Below are positions 7,775 through 11,999 of a stretch of DNA of 11,999 nucleotides, piece by piece. Each line of letters opens with the position of its first letter. The first letter of the stretch is position 1. A program made the translations under genes and the position numbers. The stretch spans positions 1 through 11,999 of the forward strand of contig JASLCM010000017.1 in assembly GCA_030151845.1 (NCBI GenBank), written 5' to 3'. The stretch is from Bacteroides sp. GTDB lineage: Bacteria > Bacteroidota > Bacteroidia > Bacteroidales > Bacteroidaceae. A model generated the notes under the pieces. It was given only the letters and a program-made list of their open reading frames with translations. It made no database searches and was not told where the DNA came from.

Positions 7775-8215
7775 TTAGTCATCTAGGCGGAGAAAATCGC
7801 CAGTTAAGTTGAATTTGAGATTCATGTCATTATTCAATTCAACATCATAACCTTTTTTCTCTTTCTCTATTTGACTAATATGGTTTTGAGGAAATTTATC
7901 TGTTACATAGTTTAATATCTTCTTTGGAACGACCGAGTTTGGAACTTTATTTTGTTTAAAGTCGATATCTTGCCATGTTCCATCTCCATTAAACTCTATT
8001 TTTCCTCCATTATTAAAGTATACATCATACTCTTTAGAACCATACCACTTGCTATCAATTTTTATTTGTAAAATTTCAACTCCCTCAAAATGCTACTTGA
8101 TGAAGCTTTGAGACTTTTTGGGAAGTTTGGTTACATCTTGAGTTATAACTTCTCCCGCTGTGGCTAATTGTAAGCCAAGTATTGTTAAAACGAGTAGTGA
8201 AATAATCTTTTTCAT
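7775..8215 (-). pseudogene. PepSY-like (DUF2874) exported protein, interrupted by one in-frame TAG
   Basis: Translating the minus strand from the ATG at 8215-8213 gives 146 codons to a TAA at 7777-7775, broken only by a TAG at codon 41 (8095-8093). The start encodes a signal peptide (residues 1 to about 20, M-K-K-I-I-S then a hydrophobic core, ending A-T-A). Two tandem beta-rich repeats of the PepSY-like family follow. One starts L-P-K-K-S-Q-S-F-I-K and leads to Y-D-V-Y-F-N-N-G-G-K-I-E-F. The other starts V-P-K-K-I-L-N-Y-V and leads to G-Y-D-V-E-L-N-N. The stop falls in the first helix of repeat 1. No ATG follows soon enough for a useful restart. No frameshift or other damage is seen, so the lesion is recent, a sequencing error, or a readthrough site. 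Family members are small periplasmic proteins of unknown role. It lies 65 nt downstream of the Spy-like gene with no promoter match between. Confidence 0.82.
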
Positions 8216-8280
8216 ATCTATTGTTTTTAATACAACATTAAAACAAGTGGAGAAGCCTTTAGTTCACTTAAGCTGCTCGT

Positions 8281-8748
8281 TTATCTTTTGGGTTGTCTTT
8301 TAGACTGATTTTTCCACTGCTCTGCTTTGGTGTACTTTTCAAACTGTTTTTTAGTAAAGATACGCTTTACCTTTTCAGAGTATGCAGCTCTAGATTGATC
8401 TCTCGCTAGTTGATTCTCTTTACGGATAGAGTCGCGTTGTAGAGCTCTTTGTCCTTGCAGGTTGCAATCCATACAACAGTACCTACAATCGCGAACTCTG
8501 TTGCTGTTTCTAGTGGTTCGATAAGCTTGTCTCTCTTTAGCCCATTCTTGATTAATTATTAACAAGTCTGCTTTCTGTTTGTCACTTAGGTCATAAACAA
8601 AAGCCATTCTTTCTGTCATCTGTTTGGCATGCTGCTCTGTATTTACTGCATTGTTTCTATTAAAACCTCTTCTGGGGCGCTGTGCTTGAGCTGTGAAGCT
8701 GAATATATAAATACAGCTTACTACTAAAAGTCCTATTTTTTTACTCAT
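8281..8748 (-). CDS. Exported Spy/CpxP-like (LTxxQ/DUF4890-type) protein with a CxxCCxxC cluster
   Basis: A 155-residue protein with a signal peptide (about residues 1-22, ending A-Q-A before Gln23). A basic stretch, R-P-R-R-G-F-N-R-N-N, follows. The rest is mostly helical and highly charged. T-E-R-M-x-x-x-Y-D-L-S-D-K-Q (about 45-58) is the LTxxQ-type repeat of Spy/CpxP and DUF4890 proteins. These are small periplasmic proteins acting as chaperones or envelope-stress and metal-response factors. A second such segment, I-F-T-K-K-Q-F-E-K-Y, lies near the C-terminus. Between them is a compact cysteine cluster, C88-x2-C91-C92-x2-C95, followed by a Q/R-rich predicted coiled coil. The cluster could bind metal or form disulfides. 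The tail is very basic (S-K-R-Q-P-K-R). Family assignment is by motif and composition only, so the function is uncertain. No promoter match was found upstream (8749-8880). Confidence 0.75.
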   Translation of the reverse strand: MSKKIGLLVVSCIYIFSFTAQAQRPRRGFNRNNAVNTEQHAKQMTERMAFVYDLSDKQKADLLIINQEWAKERQAYRTTRNSNRVRDCRYCCMDCNLQGQRALQRDSIRKENQLARDQSRAAYSEKVKRIFTKKQFEKYTKAEQWKNQSKRQPKR

Positions 8749-8880
8749 AATTCATTAAGTTTTATAATAAATCTGTTTTTACTATCTATACATAAGACTC
8801 TTAAAATGAAGAAAGGTTTAATAGACTGTGTCACTAATCTTAATAATACTAGCTGTTTTTGATTCACTTTTTATTATAAA

Positions 8881-8910
8881 AAAAGAGCTTTATAATTATA
8901 AAGCTCTTTT
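8881..8910 (-). terminator. Terminator of the nusB-DUF5606 cluster
   Basis: A perfect 30-nt palindrome (AAAAGAGCTTTATAA and its exact complement) begins 21 nt after the DUF5606 stop at 8932 and runs into T residues when read on the minus strand. It separates the housekeeping cluster from the Spy-like gene downstream. The other 8749-8880 bases hold no gene or motif I can support. Confidence 0.78.
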
Positions 8911-8931
8911 ATGTTTCTAGTGAGATCAGGA

Positions 8932-9351
8932 TTATTCCTCCTCTTCTGTTTTTTCCTCTTTATCAAAATCTACTAAATCGTTTTCAATAAGTATATTGTA
9001 CCAACTTAATAGTTTCTTGATGTCACTGATGTGTACTCTATCACGGTCAAAATCAGCCAACACTTCTCCCATGTATTCTCTTAGTTCCTCTGGTTTAGCT
9101 TTTTTATAATTGAAAGATAGGGGTTTGCTCTCTTCCTTAGTCTTTATTGATACTAGAACCTCTTTAAGAGGTACTTCTGCAGTCTCTGTATATATAGCAA
9201 TATCTGCAAGAGAGGTTATTCGATCGCTTGCATATGCGGGAGATCGTTTTTTATCGGGAGAGATTGCTTCTACAATGAGCATCCCTTTTCCATGAGAAAT
9301 TAACTTAAAAAGTCCAGGCCTTCCGGCAATAGATAATATTGTTTTAAGCAT
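8932..9351 (-). CDS. DUF5606 family protein
   Basis: A 139-residue cytosolic protein of DUF5606, a family I know as conserved in Bacteroidota and without an assigned function. Typical features are the start M-L-K-T-I-L-S-I-A-G-R-P-G-L-F-K-L, then M-L-I-V-E-A-I, a P-A-Y-A-x-D-R-I-T-S-L-A-D-I-A-I-Y-T segment, and a helical second half. That half includes E-V-L-A-D-F-D-x-D-R-V-H and I-K-K-L-L-S-W-Y. The C-terminus is an acidic E/K tail. There is no signal peptide or membrane segment. It lies 107 nt after coaE on the same strand and has its own promoter match (9383-9414), so it may be transcribed both alone and with the upstream genes. No Shine-Dalgarno sequence precedes the ATG. Confidence 0.88.
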   Translation of the reverse strand: MLKTILSIAGRPGLFKLISHGKGMLIVEAISPDKKRSPAYASDRITSLADIAIYTETAEVPLKEVLVSIKTKEESKPLSFNYKKAKPEELREYMGEVLADFDRDRVHISDIKKLLSWYNILIENDLVDFDKEEKTEEEE

Positions 9352-9382
9352 AATATAATTTATGTTTATTATTATATAGCGG

Positions 9383-9414
9383 CAAATGTACTATCTCCTC
9401 CATAAACGTACAAT
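9383..9414 (-). promoter_or_regulatory. Promoter for the DUF5606 gene
   Basis: On the minus strand ATTG (9414-9411) is followed after 20 nt by TACATTTG (9390-9383). The -7 box is a perfect TAnnTTTG and the -33 box has one mismatch. The predicted start near 9376 gives a leader of about 25 nt. Confidence 0.5.
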
Positions 9415-9458
9415 ATTTCTATCTATTAAATGTTTTATTTAAAATAAAAATAAGTGTT

Positions 9459-10040
9459 TTACTTTGTTATAGTGGAGATAATTTTTGCTACTTGGGGAAT
9501 CAGTGGCTGTTGATCGTTATTTTGAATGATGAAGTCGGAGTGAGCGAGTTTGTACTCCTCATTGAGCTGACTTGCAATTTTGGTTTGAGCTTTATCTTTG
9601 CTAATACCATCTCTTTTGCAAATCCGATTAATTCGTACATCAAGAGGAGTAAAAACTGTAACAGTATAGTCTACTAGCTTGTTGAGCTTAGATTCGAAAA
9701 GAATAGCAGATTCTATTCCAACTATCGGACTTTCTTGCTCCATTGTCCATTTTTGGAAATCTGAAAAAACTTCGGGGTGTACTATCTGATTAATTCTTTC
9801 CCGATTATGGCTTGCTGAAAAAAGGTATTTTGTTACTAACTCTTTATTGATTTTCTGGTTGGAGTATACCTCTTCTCCTATCAAAAGAATGAGTTTTTCC
9901 TTAATCGTGGGACTCTTTTCCATGAGTTGTTTGGCTTTCGAGTCAGAATCGTAGATAGGGATGCCCATAGTTTTAAATATCGTAGCAACTATGGTTTTTC
10001 CACTACCAATGCCTCCTGTTATTCCTATTTTACTCTTCAT
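9459..10040 (-). CDS. coaE: Dephospho-CoA kinase
   Basis: Cytosolic enzyme for the last step of coenzyme A synthesis, phosphorylating the ribose 3'-hydroxyl of dephospho-CoA with ATP. The 193-residue length is typical. The P-loop G-G-I-G-S-G-K-T lies at residues 9-16. The substrate-binding D-x-D is at 31-33 in Y-D-S-D-S-K-A. Other family segments are I-V-H-P-E-V-F, the lid region R-I-C-K-R-D-G-I-S and a late H-S-D-F-I-I-Q-N-N. The ATG overlaps the end of ybbR by 11 nt in a different frame, which points to translational coupling. No convincing terminator follows, only a short all-A/T inverted repeat at 9433-9449. Confidence 0.95.
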   Translation of the reverse strand: MKSKIGITGGIGSGKTIVATIFKTMGIPIYDSDSKAKQLMEKSPTIKEKLILLIGEEVYSNQKINKELVTKYLFSASHNRERINQIVHPEVFSDFQKWTMEQESPIVGIESAILFESKLNKLVDYTVTVFTPLDVRINRICKRDGISKDKAQTKIASQLNEEYKLAHSDFIIQNNDQQPLIPQVAKIISTITK

Positions 10041-11046
10041 GAGTGGTTGTCTGTTCTATGATATAATCTACCTGTGCTGGTGATATTTTAATGTGATTTG
10101 CCTCTTTGGGCGATTTTTTTAATTTAACGGTATATTTTTCCTCTTTTTGGTTGATTAGTTCTTCGTAGGCTACAATGATTGTAAAGTTATCTTTTGTTAT
10201 GCGGTTGAAATCTTTAAGTCCAACCTGAAAAGTTACATTTACTTTCGATGGAAAAGTTCTTAATACTTTATCTGCAGGGAAGTTGATACCATGAATTGGA
10301 ACCTCTACTGTCTTTTCTGTAAAAGCATCGATAGGGATAGTCACTTCGATATTATCTGGTAGGAACTTAACTCCTTTTTGTTTGATTAGTGCGCTCTTTA
10401 TTTTTAATGTGTCGGATAGTTCTTTTTGGTTTACAGCTTCGGTATAGGCTAGTTTAAGTGTATCTAAAATAGCTAATGGTGCATATGCCGTTATAGAGTC
10501 GGGTGTAAAAAGGGTATCACAGATATAGTATTGTCTTGCAGTTTGAATTTGACCTGTTAACTGAATGGGTATCCTTTTGGACTCTCCTTTAGAATAGATG
10601 TACTCAATGGTATCAGGTGCTAACTTATTTATTCTGGTGGATGTGTTGAGTTGGTTGTATATAATTCTTTCAAAATCTACCGAAGGTATTCTAACGTGGT
10701 TGTTTTTATACTCTAAGTATTCATTAAAATCTATTGGAACAGGTAAAAAACGCTTCGCTGTTTTATAGTTCATAAGAACCGTTCCTTTATCTTTTACTCG
10801 AACCTCTATATAGGGTTGTGGTAAAGAGGTCAATACGATACTATCTGGAACGTTTTTTAGCTGTAGAGGGAGTTTAAAAGACGTTTCATACTCATCATTT
10901 AATGTTTGAAGTAACCAGAAACCACTAGCAATGAAAAAAAAGAATAAAAAAATAAAGAACTCTCTACTCTTATCACTGAGTAGGAAGTTCTTTATTCTCT
11001 TAGATAAATCTAAATATCTTTTATGTATGTTCTCTTTTTTGAACAT
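10030..11046 (-). CDS. YbbR-domain membrane-anchored protein
   Basis: A 338-residue protein with a short basic cytosolic N-terminus, one very hydrophobic membrane segment at about residues 30-47 (E-F-F-I-F-L-F-F-F-F-I-A), then an extracytoplasmic region. That region fits tandem YbbR repeats: L-P-L-Q-L-K-N-V-P-D opens the first, and P-I-Q-L-T-G-Q and V-P-I-H-G-I-N-F-P mark later ones. In Firmicutes the YbbR protein CdaR controls the diadenylate cyclase CdaA. Here the neighbours are yajC and coaE, not cdaA, so that role cannot be assumed. It starts 8 nt after the yajC stop and overlaps coaE by 11 nt, so the three are almost certainly one transcript. The family call is by domain pattern and gene order. 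Function in this group is unknown to me. Confidence 0.85.
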   Translation of the reverse strand: MFKKENIHKRYLDLSKRIKNFLLSDKSREFFIFLFFFFIASGFWLLQTLNDEYETSFKLPLQLKNVPDSIVLTSLPQPYIEVRVKDKGTVLMNYKTAKRFLPVPIDFNEYLEYKNNHVRIPSVDFERIIYNQLNTSTRINKLAPDTIEYIYSKGESKRIPIQLTGQIQTARQYYICDTLFTPDSITAYAPLAILDTLKLAYTEAVNQKELSDTLKIKSALIKQKGVKFLPDNIEVTIPIDAFTEKTVEVPIHGINFPADKVLRTFPSKVNVTFQVGLKDFNRITKDNFTIIVAYEELINQKEEKYTVKLKKSPKEANHIKISPAQVDYIIEQTTTHEE

Positions 11047-11054
11047 AACTTGTT

Positions 11055-11381
11055 TTACTTCGATGCATTAGCTTCGTTGGCCGATTCAACTGTTGCAAAA
11101 ACTGAGTTTTTATCTACTTTTATTTTTACACCGTTGGCAACTTCTAGCATAATGTGTCTGTCACTTATTTCTTTAATTCTACCGTGTATTCCTCCTGCTG
11201 TTATAACATCTTGGTTTACTTCTAGAGATTTGCGGAAGTTTTCAATCTCTTTTTGTCTTTTCTTTTGCGGACGAATCATAAAGAAGTACATGATAGCAAA
11301 CATTGCTAATAACATTATCCACATCATACTACCACCGCCTGCATTGGGGGCTGCTTGTAAAAGTACAGTAAGTAAGGTCAT
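11055..11381 (-). CDS. yajC: Preprotein translocase subunit YajC
   Basis: Small inner-membrane accessory subunit of the SecDF-YajC complex that assists Sec-dependent export. The 108 residues match the usual size of about 110. After a short N-terminus and a Gly-rich turn, one membrane helix spans about residues 19-36. The family hallmark F-M-I-R-P-Q-K-K-R-Q-K-E follows, then the cytosolic domain with G-D/N-x-V-I-T-A-G-G-I-H-G-R-I. It starts 48 nt after nusB and ends 8 nt before ybbR. A -7 promoter box match just after the nusB stop (11422-11429) may give it a separate transcript. Confidence 0.95.
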   Translation of the reverse strand: MTLLTVLLQAAPNAGGGSMMWIMLLAMFAIMYFFMIRPQKKRQKEIENFRKSLEVNQDVITAGGIHGRIKEISDRHIMLEVANGVKIKVDKNSVFATVESANEANASK

Positions 11382-11421
11382 AAAATTCTTTTTTATAAAT
11401 TATTTCTAATTGAGTAAAGTA

Positions 11422-11429
11422 CAAAGATA
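11422..11429 (-). promoter_or_regulatory. Possible internal promoter (-7 box) for yajC-ybbR-coaE
   Basis: TATCTTTG on the minus strand (11429-11422) matches TAnnTTTG exactly, directly after the nusB stop. No TTTG is found at the -33 spacing, which falls in the last codons of nusB. The start would be near 11415, about 34 nt before the yajC ATG. It may be a chance match. Confidence 0.35.
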
Positions 11430-11999
11430 TTATTTCTTAATCAACTTTTTCTCTTTTTTTAGTTGATTTACAATTCCATCCAACGTTCCATTGATAAAAC
11501 CACCACTTTTAGGAGTGCTATATAGTTTTGCCAAGTTGACATACTCGTTTAGCGTTACATTAATTGGGATATTAGGAAATCCTGTAATTTCGGCTAAGGC
11601 ACATTGCATAAGAATTACATCCATAAGGGCGATACGATCAAGATCCCAGTTTTTTGTATGGGTTGATATCAGCTCCTTATAATAATCGGCATTCTCAATG
11701 CATCTCCTAAAGAGTGCTTTTGCAAATTTCTTATCCTCTTCATCTTTGAAGGCTGGTAGGAGCTTTTGATTTGCACCCTTATCTTCATCGAAACGTTTAA
11801 TTGTTTTGAAAACAAATGTATCTACAATCTCTTTGTCGTCATTCCAGTAGAGGCTTTGATCTTCTAAAACTTCATCTAGAGAGTCATTATGAAATACGAA
11901 GGATTTATATAATTTTCTCCATAGTTCTCTGTCTTCTGTATAGTTTTGTTCAGGGGCACTCATGTAGTCTTTGTAGATATCAGAGTCGATAATGGTTTC
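11430..11999 (-). CDS. nusB: Transcription antitermination factor NusB, C-terminal part (N-terminus beyond the window)
   Basis: NusB binds boxA RNA with NusE (S10) and supports antitermination on ribosomal RNA transcripts. The frame is open through the right edge: 13 codons (ending S-D-I-Y-K-D-Y) precede the first in-window ATG at 11963, so that ATG is internal. The visible 190 residues include the conserved core. W-D-L-D-R-I-A-L-M-D corresponds to the usual R-x-x-x-x-D helix. It is followed by I-P-I-N-V-T-L-N-E-Y-V-N-L-A-K-L-Y-S and G-G-F-I-N-G-T-L-D-G-I-V near the C-terminus. Proteobacterial NusB totals about 139 residues, so this is the long form. Bacteroidota homologues, as I recall, are about 300 residues. 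It heads the visible part of the nusB-yajC-ybbR-coaE cluster. Confidence 0.93.
   Translation of the reverse strand, partial: ETIIDSDIYKDYMSAPEQNYTEDRELWRKLYKSFVFHNDSLDEVLEDQSLYWNDDKEIVDTFVFKTIKRFDEDKGANQKLLPAFKDEEDKKFAKALFRRCIENADYYKELISTHTKNWDLDRIALMDVILMQCALAEITGFPNIPINVTLNEYVNLAKLYSTPKSGGFINGTLDGIVNQLKKEKKLIKK

Noticed and set aside
8093..8095. TAG recoding (amber as a sense codon) as an explanation for the PepSY-like interruption
   Set aside because: The Dabb gene uses TAG as its terminal stop at normal protein length, and no recoding tRNA or downstream element is visible.
8806..8862. Short plus-strand frame of 18 codons starting M-K-K-G in the gap upstream of the Spy-like gene
   Set aside because: It is too short, has no promoter match or domain, and ends just before the terminator palindrome.
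9433..9449. All-A/T inverted repeat downstream of coaE as a terminator
   Set aside because: The arms are only 8 bp with no G or C and a 1-nt centre, so it would form a very weak hairpin and is expected by chance in A/T-rich DNA.
11023..11409. 128-codon plus-strand frame across yajC
   Set aside because: It is antisense to yajC, whose family motifs are intact. Its hydrophobic stretches mirror the YajC coding sequence.

Overview
The window is a low-GC stretch of ordinary chromosome from a member of the Bacteroidota, most likely order Bacteroidales. Three things support this: the gene families (DUF5606, PepSY-like, a family 10 glycosylhydrolase-like protein with an FN3-like tail, a NusB longer than the proteobacterial form), several upstream regions matching the Bacteroidetes promoter pattern TTTG-N19/20-TAnnTTTG, and the near absence of Shine-Dalgarno sequences. 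The genus cannot be fixed from the sequence alone.

Layout, left to right. Positions 1-737 (minus): uridine kinase (udk) followed 4 nt later by the N-terminus of a lipoprotein that runs off the left edge. Positions 863-3191 (plus): a small Dabb-domain protein and a DsbD-type thiol:disulfide interchange protein, 25 nt apart. Positions 3253-4746 (minus): an exported GHL10/DUF187-type glycosidase-like protein, convergent with dsbD across a perfect 26-nt palindromic terminator. Positions 4943-7717 (plus): UvrA, with a well-formed promoter just upstream. Positions 7775-8748 (minus): two small exported proteins, a Spy/CpxP-like protein with a CxxCCxxC cluster and a PepSY-like protein interrupted by one in-frame TAG. 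Positions 8932-11999 (minus): the housekeeping cluster nusB-yajC-ybbR-coaE-DUF5606, with nusB cut by the right edge.

Functionally the window mixes nucleotide salvage (Udk), coenzyme A synthesis (CoaE), DNA repair (UvrA), transcription antitermination (NusB), protein export (YajC) and envelope proteins (DsbD, GHL10, Spy-like, PepSY-like, YbbR). No RNA genes, mobile elements, CRISPR arrays or phage genes were seen.

I do not see a new multi-gene system. The observations most worth a second look are the PepSY-like gene with its lone stop codon (missed by simple ORF calling), the cysteine cluster in the neighbouring Spy-like protein, the missing first CxxC pair of the UvrA zinc module, the possible overlapping divergent promoters between udk and the Dabb gene, and the lipoprotein and nusB fragments at the two window edges.
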